Of a stretch of 64,000 bases of DNA, positions 1-11,973 are shown piece by piece; position 1 is the first letter of the stretch, and each line of letters begins with the position of its first letter. The notes beneath the pieces were generated by a model. That model was not told the DNA's origin and searched no databases. It saw nothing but the letters and a program-made list of their open reading frames with translations. This DNA is from Biscogniauxia marginata. Lineage: Eukaryota; Ascomycota; Sordariomycetes; Xylariales; Xylariaceae. Where the stretch lies: assembly GCA_022695795.1 (NCBI GenBank), contig MU404109.1, positions 186,001 to 250,000 of the forward strand. Reading direction: 5' to 3'. The position numbers and the translations under genes are program-made.

Positions 1-830
1 ATAGCTAAAAGCAACCTAAAATGTGAATGCGATCAATATAGGTACCTACCTAGGTAGTGACTATAAAATAGGATTGTGAGGTTACTATTGGGTAACTTAT
101 AATGTATAATACATCTTGTCAAGGGATAGCAATTGCGTGCTAAGCCTGTTGCATACTGTCATTTACAATTGCCTTCTATCAAGATCAATGGTTTTTGGAA
201 TTTTGCCTACCTATTCGGGAGTTTTTTTGTTTGCTGCAGATGCGTTATGCTATCTACAACAGCGGGGTATTTTTCTCCACGCATCGTCTGCGTTGCCGAC
301 GGTTTGGTTAGACGTCGATTCTAGTTCGCTAGCCAAGTTCCTCTCACCGGTCCGACCGCCTGCGAGCGGAATCCTTCCCAGCGATCTAGAGACGAATCTA
401 GAAGGTCGCATCTCCGTCTCCCACCATCTCCGTCACCAGTCTGGGACGTCTGTCCGTTCACATGCCCAAGTCCCCATGATAGGATAGGGGGAAATCAGGG
501 ATGTCTCAGATCAGTTAGTGGCTAGAAATGTTCCTGATGATCTGCGCGGCTGGCTTCGCCTTATTCATGCGATAGGCACGCTGGTCGCTTGTTATTTAAC
601 CGCCGCCCGCCCCATGCCTCACCTGAGAAAAGGCCGTGATGTTTGCTTTTCATTTTTACATGTACATAGGTCTTGGGATACCGTCACGGAGTAGTTTATT
701 TGGCTTGCGTTGCGCTGAAGCGATTCACTCTGCGATCTGTGGTTGACTATATTAGCTTTCCGACATCCTGCCCTTAATGAACGTACCATCGACATCTTAA
801 CCTCCAAAGTTGCTGTTCTCTATCGACAAG
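1..830. other. Left edge, no gene recognised
   Basis: The longest open stretch (116-487, +) begins at a TTG, has no ATG near its start and shows no domain I recognise. The last 200 bases hold the upstream region of the phosphodiesterase gene; I see no clear TATA or CCAAT box there. Confidence 0.5.
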
Positions 831-1866
831 ATGCGGCGCGTCATTCTTTCGCTTCTTGCCCTTGTCGGAACTACGATCGCAGCCGACTGCAACGGCCATT
901 CTGAGCTTTGCAGCCGGGCATACAGCGATGTAACCTTCGTCGGATCACACAACGCACCCTTCGTTGGCGTCGGGCCATCACATAACCAGATTTCGTCTGT
1001 GCAGGACCAACTAGATCAAGGGGTCCGGTTTCTACAAGCACAAACCCACGACAAAGATGGAACCATTCAGATGTGCCACACTTCATGTATTCTACTCGAT
1101 GTCGGCACTTTGGAAAATTACCTGGGCGGGATCAAGACTTGGGTGGATGGACATGTGGATGAAGTCGTCACTCTGCTGGTCACAAATGGCGACGCAATTG
1201 ATATCAACAAATTCGACGATGCCTTCAAGTCGACTGGGCTGTATCAGTACGTTTACACACCAGGTTCACAGCTCGGACTAAGTGATTGGCCGACACTTGG
1301 AGAACTTATCGCGGATGGGAAAAGAGTGATTGTGTTTATGGGTGAGATTCTCTTTTTATATGGCATAGTTCATATATGCCCCAGTTCGAGCAGAGGACTC
1401 ACATCGTGAGCAGATTACAATTCCGACACTTCCAAGGTGCCTTATATTCTTAATCAATTCGCCTACTACTTCGAGACGCCTTTCGACCCAACTGAGGATA
1501 TTCTCACAAGCCAATGCGATATAGACAGGCCTGGAGGGGCCACGGCGGATAACCGCATGTCCCTTGTGAATCACAACCTAAACATCGAACTCTTCCCGGA
1601 CGTCTTAATCCCAGACTTAGTCAATGCAGCCGATACTAACTCCATAGAATCAATTACTGCTCAAACCGATATCTGCTTGAGCAAATACGGAAGGAATCCG
1701 AACGTAGTTCTAGTGAGTTGTCCTCACCTTTTGTTTGATTTGCTACGCGGAGCAGCAACGAAGAATACTTGAAGCGAAAGAGTATAGTGCTAACGACCGC
1801 GTAAAGCTTGATTGGATTAAAATAGGCGATGCTATGGCGGCTCAGGACAAGCTCAACGGGTTTTGA
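831..1866 (+). CDS. Secreted PI-PLC X-like phosphodiesterase, 3 exons, 289 aa
   Basis: Exons are 831-1341, 1414-1712 and 1807-1866; the introns (72 and 94 bases) start GTGAG and the second has a CTAAC branch site. Splicing gives 289 residues. I chose the ATG at 831 because it opens directly into a signal peptide (about residues 1-17); the frame is open to a TTG at 810 but that is an unlikely start. The mature protein has the PLC-like TIM-barrel pattern: the first catalytic-type histidine in GSHNAPFVG (His40) and the second in MCHTSC (His83), a spacing like the two active-site histidines of bacterial PI-PLC. Exon 3 supplies the family's closing LDWIKIGDAM segment. Proteins of this type are common in ascomycetes and are predicted secreted or cell-surface phosphodiesterases; the natural substrate is not known to me. 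The His pair suggests cyclising cleavage of phosphoinositide or GPI-type substrates, which is inference. The gene looks intact. Confidence 0.85.
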
Positions 1867-3128
1867 TAACACGAATTGCAAGCTTGTCAGGATACGAAGT
1901 CACGATAATGATAACGATCTAATTTTTCTCTGAGGCACTACTTTGTTGCAAGTGGTCTATCATATCCGTGTATAGAGCTCACTGTTATTGCATCACAATA
2001 CGGAGATCATGGCGATCTTAGATATCGATTATTGGTTCATCAGATCTTTTTCTGTTTACAAATTTTAATCGAGAAATTCGGGCTACAGACAACTTTCTAC
2101 GTGTCCTCATGGCGTTTCTCGGCTTATATCAGGTGTATAGATTCCATGGGGCGTCATCATAGTGGGATATATAGTTACAGATTTATACCGGTGCTCTTAA
2201 TCAGCATATATACCCTATCCCGAATTTAAATGAACGACGGCAACGAGGACGCTGCCGTTTAGAAGACACTCGATCTCACAGCAGTTGTGTAGTTACCCGA
2301 CTGAGTAATATAAACGTGCTTTTGGGATTTTGCGCGGAATTTATAATTTAGCACTGAACGGCACATTTCAAATTCTCTTAAGGGAAACCGACGCGAATAA
2401 TATTATATAAGGTAGTATGTACATCGGGATAGGGAGGAACCGAGAACCACAATCAAGACCCACGCGGCTATTGTTAAGGATTGATTCCGTTCTTGCAGTT
2501 CCATAATCACTCATTGGAGCATATATCCACGTCAATGCGAAGTTATAAACCCAAGACAATGCCCCCCTACGTAAGCTCTCAGCATAATGCGTTGCGTCCA
2601 GTCTTTTGAGACTGATTGGAGATCGTCCATCCCCGCTCACTGGCGGCTGTTGATTTCTCTGGGGTTGCAGGGGGCCTCAGCGGTTGCGCGGGTTGACAAT
2701 GTCTGAAGCCAGCCAATCGGAGTCTTCATTTTACATTCCCTAGCCTGGACTCAGCCAATCAGCACTCAACATGCTGTGAATGCCGAATAGAACCCACCCC
2801 TGGTTTGCCGCCCGGCTGGGACGAATACTGCATCGTGGTGTTTCCTATGAGGCTGCATACATGCGCGCTGAAGAACGAAGTTGTTTTAAAATAGAATCAT
2901 GCGCGCGGAATGGAGAAGTGATTTTCGGGTCGGGGAATGGATTTATAGGCAGCGTACTACCTTGGTAGTCTATGTTGAATTAAACAACCATTGCGGTCTT
3001 GTCGTCTTTTCTAGCACCAAGGAACTACGTTTTATTATTCCCTTTGTCTTTCATTTCGTGCCTTATTCCTTGAAATAAACTGCAAAATTGGCCCCTGTAA
3101 TATAAACCAGTATCATTAATATCTCAAG
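1867..3128. other. Intergenic region between phosphodiesterase and b561 gene
   Basis: About 1.26 kb without a convincing gene. Short open frames at 2032-2229 (+), 2368-2640 (-) and 2780-2968 (+) have no domain or plausible splice partners. It should contain the terminator of the upstream gene and the promoter of the downstream one. Confidence 0.5.
2713..2759 (+). promoter_or_regulatory. Two CCAAT boxes upstream of the b561 gene
   Basis: AGCCAATCGG (CCAAT at 2713-2717) and AGCCAATCAG (CCAAT at 2755-2759) lie 42 bases apart, about 370-415 bases before the ATG at 3129. CCAAT is the site of the fungal HAP/CBC complex, which regulates many redox and haem genes. The match is short, so function is inferred. 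Confidence 0.4.
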
Positions 3129-4783
3129 ATGTGGAATCGTAATCTCGGCCAGCTGGTTCTGGCCTCAGTCGCAGGTAATTTCCCCGACTTCTACGTTCGC
3201 TGGCTTACGGAACCCCTTGGTCTCCTTCTTAGTTGATATTTATTAACTTAAACCAGTTCTATCCTTCATAAGCTCATCACAAGCGCAAACCATCACCGAT
3301 GGGGCTACCAACACCACCGCGACATCAATCTTTGTCTCTCCAGACCGGGATATTGCGTTCGCTCTGAACATACCGGACGACTCTGAAACAGACCTATTTT
3401 TCTCCCTCATGATGCCTGTCCACATAACCTGGGGTGCTATCGGGCTTGGGTCTAGCAAGATGGCCGGGTCCCTCATTCTGATGGCATACCCTTCCTCTAC
3501 GGGACTGAACGTCACTCTATCTCCTCGTCTCGGCTACGGCCACACAGAACCTACACCCCTGTCATCAGACTCAGATATCCAGATCCAGGCTCTCTCTGGT
3601 ACGGGCCTCATAAACGAAACGACGTATGTCTTCAACGGGCGCTGTGGCAACTGCCGGTCCTGGTCCACTAAGGGCAGTGACAACGACACGACTCTCGACA
3701 TAGACAGCAGAGAGGCGCCGATGCTATACGCGACGGGTCCGAGCGGTGAGACAAGAAGCAACGACGTCGCGGCCTCGGTAAAAATGCACTCAAACTACGG
3801 GACGTTCAGCATGGATTTAGTACGCGCGACAGGGTCGGGCAGCGTGCCGGCGATACTGCCATCCGAGGAGACACAGTCCGAGGGTGCGGTGTTGAGGTCG
3901 GCAAAGGAAGGGAAGCGGGACAGTGCGGCTGTAGCACACGCTGTACTCATGGTATTATGCTTCGTTGGGTTATACCCCTTTGGTGTGCTGGTGTTACGGC
4001 TGGGCGGCTGGGCCCGCTGGCATGCGGCTAATCAGGGAGTTGCACTTGTGTTGGTGATTATCGGTGCGAGTCTGGGATTCAAAATTAGCGGGACGTATAA
4101 TAGGGTGAGTATATGTCTCCGAATTTACTGCCCCTTTTCGTCTTTACTTCTGGATTGTGGCATGGGAGATCAAAGAGGAAATGAGAAGAAGCTAACGCTG
4201 GCTTCCGACAGACGAAAAATTTCAACACTGCTCATCAGGTCATCGGAATTCTTATATTCATCTTCGTATTCGTTCAATTCGCTCTGGGGTTTATGCACCA
4301 TCGCAACTTCAAGAAAACGCAGCAGCCGACGAAGCTTGCCCCTATACATATCTGGCTTGGGCGCCTGATCATTCTCATGGGTGTTATCAACGGGTTTCTG
4401 TGAGTCAGCCTCTTTAAAACATCATCTTACAACACCTCCATACTCGCATTATCTCATTTAAACATGGAAAAGCACACCGACTAACAATCACCCACAGCGG
4501 TTTCCCACTTGCCCTCTCACCAGACTACAACTACGTCTTGGCGGGGCTCGTGCTCTTTATCTTCCCCGGCTTCGTGCTCATCATAGTGACTAAGAATCTG
4601 ATTCGCAAGTACTGGAAGAAAAGCAAAGAGGTGTCGGATGAGCCCGCAAATGGTTACGACATGGAGCCGTGGCGTCAGACGCAGCCGCCTAAGCCTGTGT
4701 ATGCTGGTGCTGGTCAACAGTCTCGCAATGTAGGGAGGCCGACGGATTTGGGTCCACAGCAAAATGCTAGGGAGTATGTATGA
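3129..4783 (+). CDS. DOMON plus cytochrome b561 membrane protein, 4 exons, 455 aa
   Basis: Exons are 3129-3174, 3257-4104, 4212-4399 and 4498-4783, with introns of 82, 107 and 98 bases (GTAATT or GTGAGT donors, CTAAC or TTAAC branch sites). Exon 1 joins in frame to give a signal peptide ending around SSSQAQ (residue 26). Residues about 30-200 form a DOMON/cellobiose-dehydrogenase-cytochrome-type b-haem domain, with the PVHITWGAIGLGSSKM core near residue 70 (met and his haem-ligand candidates there). From residue 241 there are five to six membrane segments of the cytochrome b561 type, with candidate haem histidines His243, His271 (WARWHAANQ), His306 (NTAHQ) and His342 (HIWLGR). The tail after residue about 410 is cytosolic, Pro/Gln-rich. 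The role is presumably transmembrane electron transfer from cytosolic reductant to an extracellular domain. It lies tail-to-tail with a laccase; a functional link is only a suggestion. Confidence 0.9.
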
Positions 4784-5252
4784 TTGAGTGGGAGAGGAAT
4801 AGCTATATGAAGAATGATGAATGGGGATTACTGCATGGATAATCTGTCGTTATTTTGAAATATTTCCCTAGATATCTACCTAAAGTTAAGGCTGATTAAG
4901 ATGTACGGGTCTACATCTAAACCAATAGACGGCAAAGCATGCATATGAAAATGACAAAATTAAGTTTAAAGAAGATATTTTGTCATACAGACCTTTCGAT
5001 GACTGTTTTGAAATTTATATTTCAATAATAATATACAAATGAAGTTGAGTGTTGTCGTGTTATTGAGATAGCACCACATTGTATGTAATATAACCCCCAC
5101 GCATATATGCACCATTATGTCTCGTACAAGTAACTAAGAAAACCGACAAAATATCCATCCTTCCCATCTAACCATACACTTCAAAGTGATTATTGCAAAC
5201 AAATGTAACGAATTCTCAAGTTGATTAGGAGGTTGCTCCTATGTCCGCACGA
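4784..5252. other. Convergent intergenic spacer
   Basis: 469 bases between the stop codons of the b561 gene (+) and the laccase gene (-). AT-rich, no open frame worth noting. Both 3' ends and polyadenylation signals must fall here; I cannot place them exactly. Confidence 0.6.
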
Positions 5253-7392
5253 TCATAAACCAGAATCAGTCTGCTGGTATGGATTATGTGGGATCCACTC
5301 TTCCCACTCTGTACAGCCAGGCTCGAGACTGTCCAAATCCATGACCTCGGGGATCTCGTTTCTGCGCTCAAGGAATTGCACGCTGAGTCCCTGGCTCACA
5401 TGCCAGGCGATGTGACAGTGCATCAACCATGCCCCTGGGTTGTCAGTAACCCAGGCGAGGACTAGCCATCCGTTGGACGGGAGCATCGCAACATCACGGC
5501 GCGTGGGATTGTTGAAGTTGAGTCGCTCTAGATCGGTGGTTGGATCGAAGTGGACGACCTCGGTGGCAGCGCCCATGGAAATGTCACTGGTACCCAGGAC
5601 TAAGAAATCGTGCCCGTGCAAGTGGATCGGATCTAGAACGCATAAGCAAGGATAAGAAATCGTATCGAGGGGAGACCAAGGACTTACGCGGTACGCTGTT
5701 CTCGTTTTGCACGACCCAAAAGGTCCACTAATAAGAATATCGTCGTTAGTGTGGTCTAAATCAAGGGGTGACAAGCTGTGAGTCGCTTGTGTTCCAGACC
5801 ACTCACCACATCAGCGTCGTCAACTACAACGATGTTGGCCTCTGTAGGGTAAGAAGTGTTTCCCTCTCTCACGTATTCCAGCGTGGGCTTTTCCCACATG
5901 ACATCGATATTCTGGGAGTTCACCTGCCATCTGAAGACCGATGCATTGCCGATTGTGGGTGTATCGAGAGTGATATCCAGAATGTTGTCGCCCGAGAAGT
6001 CAGCCACGGGAGCCGTGCGGCTTATGACGGGGACGAAACCGGTATTGTCGACGCAAGGAATCGTGTCCAACGGTACGCCAAAATTATCCGGTACGCTAGA
6101 AATAGTGGCGGTATCGTCGTAGGAGAATATCGCAGCAGCACCGTTATTCGCTGTCGTGCCACAAAGACCGCCCTCGAGAGTAGCGTTGAACCAGTAGTTC
6201 CCGGCTTGCTGGTCAGCGTCGATGATGACATCGTAGCGCTGTCCAATTGCGACAAACAGCGACGGCACGACTAGAGGCTCTACCGGTACAAAATCGGTCG
6301 AGATGACAGTAAGGTTATGCCCAACTAGGGAGACAGTAAAATGATTTTCGACGGAAGTGTTGATAATCCTGAGTCGGTGCTTCTTCCCAGGAGTGAGGGT
6401 GACCCTACTATATCGACCACCTGTAATACTGGGATCGGGGTTGATATTGGTCCCGTTGAATAAGATGTTAGAGCTGGTTGGGGGCAATGGATTGGTTGTC
6501 AATTCGGACGATCTCTCAAGTTCAAATGCAGGACGTCGATACCAGTCAGTAATCACGTAGGGACCGAGATCAATATCGTAATTGGCCGACGCAGGGCCAT
6601 TAATCTGTATAGCACCAACCACCCCATCCCCATATTGAGCAGAGAAATGTGAGTGGTACCTGTTCTCAGTCAGATTAAATTTCGAATTTGAAGTAATCAA
6701 GGGGTCCATACCAAGCGGTTCCATACTGGGTTGCACGGAAGGTGTACGTTCGAGAACCACCATCTCCAGGAATAGGACATTCTGTTACACCGTTTGCACC
6801 ATCTTGTATACTGGTGTTCAACATTCGTAGACCATGCCAATGGATCGAGGTCCCGTTGTCGCCCAGCTCATTGTGCACAGTGATTCTAAACGTGTCACCC
6901 CAGTCTTTATATGTCAGTGAGCTGTCTCATCCTTCACGTGTTTTCTCGAACTTACCACCTATGATCGTGGGGCCTGGGAACGTCCCTAGATAACGATTAG
7001 TAGTGGACAAATATCAGAGGAGGCTGAAATACCATTGATGAGCATAGCACTCTTTTCGTAGCCATCAGGTGCAAAAGATGATACGTTGGTGATGACCAAA
7101 TCGATCTAAGGTAGGTGATTAGTTAGGGGTAGTGTAACTAATCAAGACATGGTAGTACACGATGGATAAATGGTTGACATACATTTCGTGTGATACCTTG
7201 AGGAATATATCTGTCATAATCCGTGTTTATATCAAAGCCATCAGACCAACATGCTCTGTTATCTGGTGTGTTGCAAGTTGAATTTGACTGCCTGATAGCC
7301 AACGGGTATGGGGCAGGCTTAGAGGCCACAAGAGCAGCAAAAAGCAAGCCCGTTGCGGCTTTTAATAAAAAGTTGTAAGAAAACATAATCAT
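5253..7392 (-). CDS. Ascomycete laccase (multicopper oxidase), 7 exons, 592 aa
   Basis: Exons on the minus strand: 7392-7183, 7105-7033, 6985-6956, 6904-6712, 6659-5807, 5727-5688, 5632-5253; six introns of 47-79 bases. All junctions keep phase and sum to 592 codons. Start is the ATG at 7392 (an ATG at 7386 is equally possible); both open into a signal peptide ending near LVASKPAP. The protein has three cupredoxin domains and all four copper signatures: HWHG (126-129), WYHSH (169-173), HPIHLHGH (467-474) and HCHIAWHVSQGL (538-549), with leucine at the axial type-1 position (549). The N-terminal CNTPDNRACW motif and the C-terminal end DSGL are ascomycete laccase hallmarks; DSGL forms the C-terminal plug of the solvent channel in that group. 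The enzyme oxidises phenols with reduction of O2 to water and is secreted. The short exon 6 (5727-5688, WTFWVVQNENSVP) is easy to miss because another frame reads through the intron. Confidence 0.95.
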
Positions 7393-10300
7393 CGACAAGA
7401 AAAGTGAAAATGAAGACGCTAGCAGATTAGAGGGAGCCTAGGCGTCACGAAGCGTACTGACTGAGGGTGCTATTCACAACACCAACCATCTCAGATGACC
7501 TTTGAGACTTATATAGAATATCAGAGGCACACTGATTAGGCTTCATGCTTTTCATGTTCACTTAACCCAACACACCTGCATGGGCAAGGCCTCCTGGGTT
7601 GGGATGAGCTGATCCTGCCACAGCCACGACATTGCTTGCATACTCTTGGAGATCCTTGTCACCGGCGTCGACATGACTCTCAATATCTCGGTGGGTGTGA
7701 GAGAATACGAGAGAGGCGGGTCACTTGATGAAGCAAATAACAAATGCCCAGGAAGGAAGCCGGCTCATGTAACCTGAAATAGTACATATCATCTAATATC
7801 TAGACAAGAAAGGCTCGAGGGGGGCTGAATAGTAGGACACTAGTCTAGGTAGCCTCAAAACTCGAGCAACGCCCGTAGGTAGCGTTGTCGAGAGTATGCG
7901 GGAGGAATCCTATGGAGGCTGAATTCAGGTGTGAATAGTGTGGTCATCAGCCTTCCCGTTGTGTGGAGATTAATCTAGGATGGTAAATTCAAGGACAACA
8001 CGTGCAACGTTACTGGCTTCAGTCCTAGGTGTATTACATCGTGGATTAATAGCCATCGCCGATACACGAGTATACAGGCGATGCTCCGAGGATACACCAT
8101 TCACCGTCAAATATACGGCAATAAAATGGAAAGTGACATATGCTGGTTGATGGGGAGGCCGGGAAGATTCGAAGGGACTTTTCATGGCTCCGGAGATAAA
8201 GGTTTTGGCACATGCCATGAATTTACAAGTACTAGAGTAGGCAATATCAGAGAGTAGGATACTTCGGACAGGACGTGTGTCTAGAGAGGTCATATGGGAA
8301 GGCAGATGATGTCTTCGGGCTGCCTAAATGCATAATTTGTGAGCTTTCACATTTCCCAATCGTCTTTTGCGGCACATGAGCCACCCAAGCGGATTCGAGG
8401 CGCATCTGTAATATGCATTAATAAAGTAGCGAATGAATACGTAATACCTCCAGTAGCCTCTCAGTATTGCGAGGTATAGAAGGTATACAGATACCACGTG
8501 CTCGGTTGCGCCGCGTTCATATCAGCTGCTTATGCCGGCGAAGCTCTTCAAACGGCGTATTCCTTGATGGCTGAAAGCTGTATCTGACGAGTGGGTTGTC
8601 TTTTTACACCACTGTATCAGCTATACCGATTTTCCGTAATTCGGCCGTGTAACGTAAGAAAATAAACACGAGGATTTTCAAGGCGTACTGCCAAGCTAGT
8701 CATCTTTGCAAGCTACAACTAAGTAGGTTAAGGTTGACTTGAGGCTGGCGAAGAGGTAGGATATTTAAGGAGCTTTCTGAGCTTATGGATCAGCCCTAAG
8801 TAAATTAATTTTGCCCGTTGACTAAGTTAGGGCCTTCATATATTGTCGGGTAGCGGCTTTAGTGTGCAAGGTTCATTATATCTTTCTTGACCAGGTAGAA
8901 CAGGTAAGCTTCAAACATTTGATTACCACCTAAAGTTTCCGAATGCCCAATCGTTCCCATCATCTCTACGAAAACGCCACAGTAGTATGCATATTTGAAA
9001 CCCAGCCAGTTCGTTTATCTCGGTTTGCGAGCGGACACATTCTAGGTAGGAGCATGACATAAACGGTGAATTCGAATACATGCGCTTTACGATAGCTTCA
9101 TCGACACGAGGGTTATCATTGCTCATGAATCTCACGTTTATAGGTATGTTATATGAGGAGAACTAGGCACATGCAAACTAAATATAGCATCATATAAATG
9201 AACAACCGACCTTTCCTTCAGTACTAGTTCATCTCCTGGGCTAAGGTACTTCTCTTGATCAAGCTTTAAAGTCGACCGAAGGAATTAGCATTAAACCGCT
9301 ACTCAAAAACAACTAAAGTCATAAGGTTAGAAATATCTTTCGGTTTCTTCTGGATGTGCCACATGCGTAACCGTCTATTTGAATCTATTCGCTCGTTCGC
9401 CAAAACGCCTATCAGGATTGACAGTCCGTACACTAGTCAGAGCAAGGTTATTTGATACCGATAGACTGGACACACCCTTTCGTGATCAATGGACCATGCA
9501 TTCGGTAGGATCAGGGTTCGAAGATTCCGGTGTCTCAGTCCTAGCGAGTCATAAGGATTTAATAACTACTGAAAGCCCGCCGCTGATGTCATCATAGAAG
9601 CTCCCACGATAAGGAATCGCTATATAGTACAAGGATACTCTGGGCCTGGGGATATATCTGATAGCCGGGTCGCCGACTATACTCTATTATTAGCGAATGG
9701 TGGCTGGATAAGCTTGGCCAGAATACGACAGAATTCCCCGGGCCAGTAAGCGTCGTTCCCGGCCCCTGCACCTGAAATTTCGATATGTTGTGCAACACAT
9801 AACTTACCGCAGGTAGACGAGTAAGGCTGTTTTTTTGAGAAGTACAATTCTCGCGATTCCATTTGTTCCGCAGCATAGCTGCCTCTGTCAGCTCACTAGT
9901 TATCGTTGATCGCATACCTACCCCCCCCCCCCCTTTACCTCCCACCTGTTGAGCGCATCCCAAGCTTTCTATGCGATTGATTTATGAGCACAACACCAGT
10001 TTATGCTTTCCCATATTATATGGCCGATGCAGCCTTATTATACTATGCCAAGGAATCGATTTCGTTACTCTTTTACTTTTGCGAGGATCGCCGTCCTGCA
10101 CATTATATAGAGATGCGGGGACGCGTATTAGACGCATCTTTGTCTTCACTCCATCGCAGATCACTTGAGCCTCAAAAATACCCTTGAAATCCTTTATAGA
10201 GCCAACCAACCCGTAAGTAATAGCCTAGTTTTCTTTGATTCGGGGGTAAGCGAGACGGATCGGGGGAGATGGAGTGCTATCGTCCTCTCAACCACAATCA

Positions 10301-10846
10301 GACGAACTAAACTGGCCTCCGCTAATAAATGAAGTTCTAGCCTATTATCTTCGCTATTTGTCTCCATATTTTGTCCCATTTCTCCCCCATAAATCTTACA
10401 ACTCGCATAAAAGTCAGATCTAGTCTCACCAGCTACCCAGGCCTGGACGGGGCCTTTTTATAGGCTGAATTAAGCCAATATGCAGCTGCACCGGCCCAAT
10501 ATGCATCGTTAACAAGCCTTGTCGTAGTTATGAGTATTTTATATGTAACATAAGTAATAACATCAATATGACTATAGTCGCAGCTACTATTCTTAGGTAC
10601 CACGAGATGGATAGATATTGATGTTTGATTGCTATCTAACTGTCGCAAAAGCGATGCCGCTAATTGCGTTGTACAATTAGAGCTAATATAGTCTGCGATA
10701 CTAACCGATAATAGGAGGATTTCCTGATTCCTGCGAAAGGTATTAAAAAGGGTGTTTCCAAGTTTTTGCCAAGGTGAAACGGCTATATACCTAGATTAGA
10801 AAAAATAAAGACATTGTCAAGCGTGTTCTCCGGCTTAACCAACACG
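7393..10846. other. 3.4 kb without recognisable genes
   Basis: This holds the laccase upstream region, then a long stretch with no family I recognise. The most gene-like frame is 8293-7970 (-), 107 codons from a true ATG, but it has no signal peptide, domain or splice partner and I do not call it. A frame at 9379-9597 (+) starts at GTG and is equally unsupported. A run of 13 C at 9921-9933 is the only simple repeat. The tract may contain decayed genes. Confidence 0.45.
7508..7515 (-). promoter_or_regulatory. TATA-like box of laccase gene
   Basis: TATATAAG on the minus strand, about 116 bases upstream of the ATG at 7392. Position and sequence fit a TATA box; no experimental support. Confidence 0.4.
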
Positions 10847-11973
10847 ATGGCTTCAAAAGATTTGAAGTTCCTAGCACTTGTTATAAGCTACTTTTCGTCG
10901 AAAGTAGTAGCTGCTTGCAGTAGCTATGGGATTGATTACTATAATGGTGGCTCTTATAACATTGACTCATCTTCTAGTGAGAACTTTACTTTCACCTTGG
11001 TATTTTAAGGTGGTAGCCAGAATACTATTGTCTCCCCTCCGCAATTCGCTGATGGGTACTAGGATGCGATGAATAATCAATAAAGCTTGTCCTCGTGGAT
11101 CCTAGTGGACAACAGTACGCATGCTCCGCGATAGATACTGTTCCTCAAGGGAACCAAGTTATTTCCACATGGTATAACAGACTAGCTTTAGGCGAAGGGC
11201 AATACTCATCGTTATACAGTCAAATCTCGTATTCGTCCATGTTATCTGGTACATGGAAGATTGTTCTTTTAGGGGTAAAACTCGCAGTCCAAAGAGTGAT
11301 ATCTCTTACACCTGGGATGCCAGGAACGGTTGTTGTAACAGTATGTGAAGTTTATAGTCCATAAACCGTTGACGACACTAATAACCCGGTAGGCTACTCC
11401 GACTGCCATCATAAGGATCATAAGCACTATCGATGCAACGAGCATGCAAGCCATTTCAAACTACTAGCTGATATAGTGGCGTAACAGGCTAACCAGATTG
11501 AAGCTACATACGAAACTATAGCTACACAAACACAAACAGTCATCCTAGCCCCTGGGACGATCACCGCTCCTTATAGTGGACTAAACCAAACTGTTACAAT
11601 AACGCCAAAATCATCAATGAGCACTCGTACGTCCACATTTGTGGGAACCGTCACAGATAGGCGACAGGTCACAAGTCACTCATATACTACTGTAACAAAA
11701 ACAGCATACTGTCATTACTTGACGTCAATGTCGTATACATCACTTCCTAGTCCCACAATTTGTATTGGCAGTAGCTGCTCGTCACCTTGGGAAGACGTCA
11801 ATATAGACAATGACAATCTAGGAGTAGCATCACTCGGTCAAAGCATAGAGGCATTCACGTTGGAGGCAGAAACAGTAGCCGCCACAACAGTAACTGTCAC
11901 AGAAACAACAATCACGATTACGAGTACAAGTATCACTACGATTCCTGCAGAAACGAAAACTGAAAGTGATTAG
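10847..11973 (+). pseudogene. Broken Ser/Thr-rich secreted surface (adhesin-like) protein gene
   Basis: The ATG at 10847 (context AACACGATGG) opens a signal peptide (about 25 residues, ending VVAAC) followed by CSSYGIDYYNGGSY, an N-terminus of a kind seen in fungal cell-surface proteins. The frame meets TAA at 11006, TAG at 11060 and TAA at 11081. It then resumes in the next frame near 11090 (VDPSGQQYACSAID) and runs to TAG at 11971-11973, with two more in-frame TAA codons (11362 and near 11481). The second half is a long Thr/Ser/Val-rich stalk (TVTVTETTITITST). The five premature stops are TAA or TAG where CAA/CAG would fit, i.e. CpA-to-TpA changes, plus one frameshift. A further Thr-rich fragment at about 12180-12320 may be the old C-terminus. 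I read it as a dead gene hit by RIP-like mutation; undetected introns could account for part of it. Confidence 0.6.

Noticed and set aside
116..487. 123-codon open frame near the left edge
   Set aside because: Begins at TTG, has no nearby ATG and no recognisable domain.
5253..5774. Continuous frame at the laccase 3' end reading through to 5774
   Set aside because: The true structure has introns 5806-5728 and 5687-5633; splicing restores the family sequence WTFWVVQNEN in another frame, so the read-through is partly intron.
7970..8293. 107-codon minus-strand frame from an ATG
   Set aside because: No domain, signal, splice partner or composition bias; could be chance.
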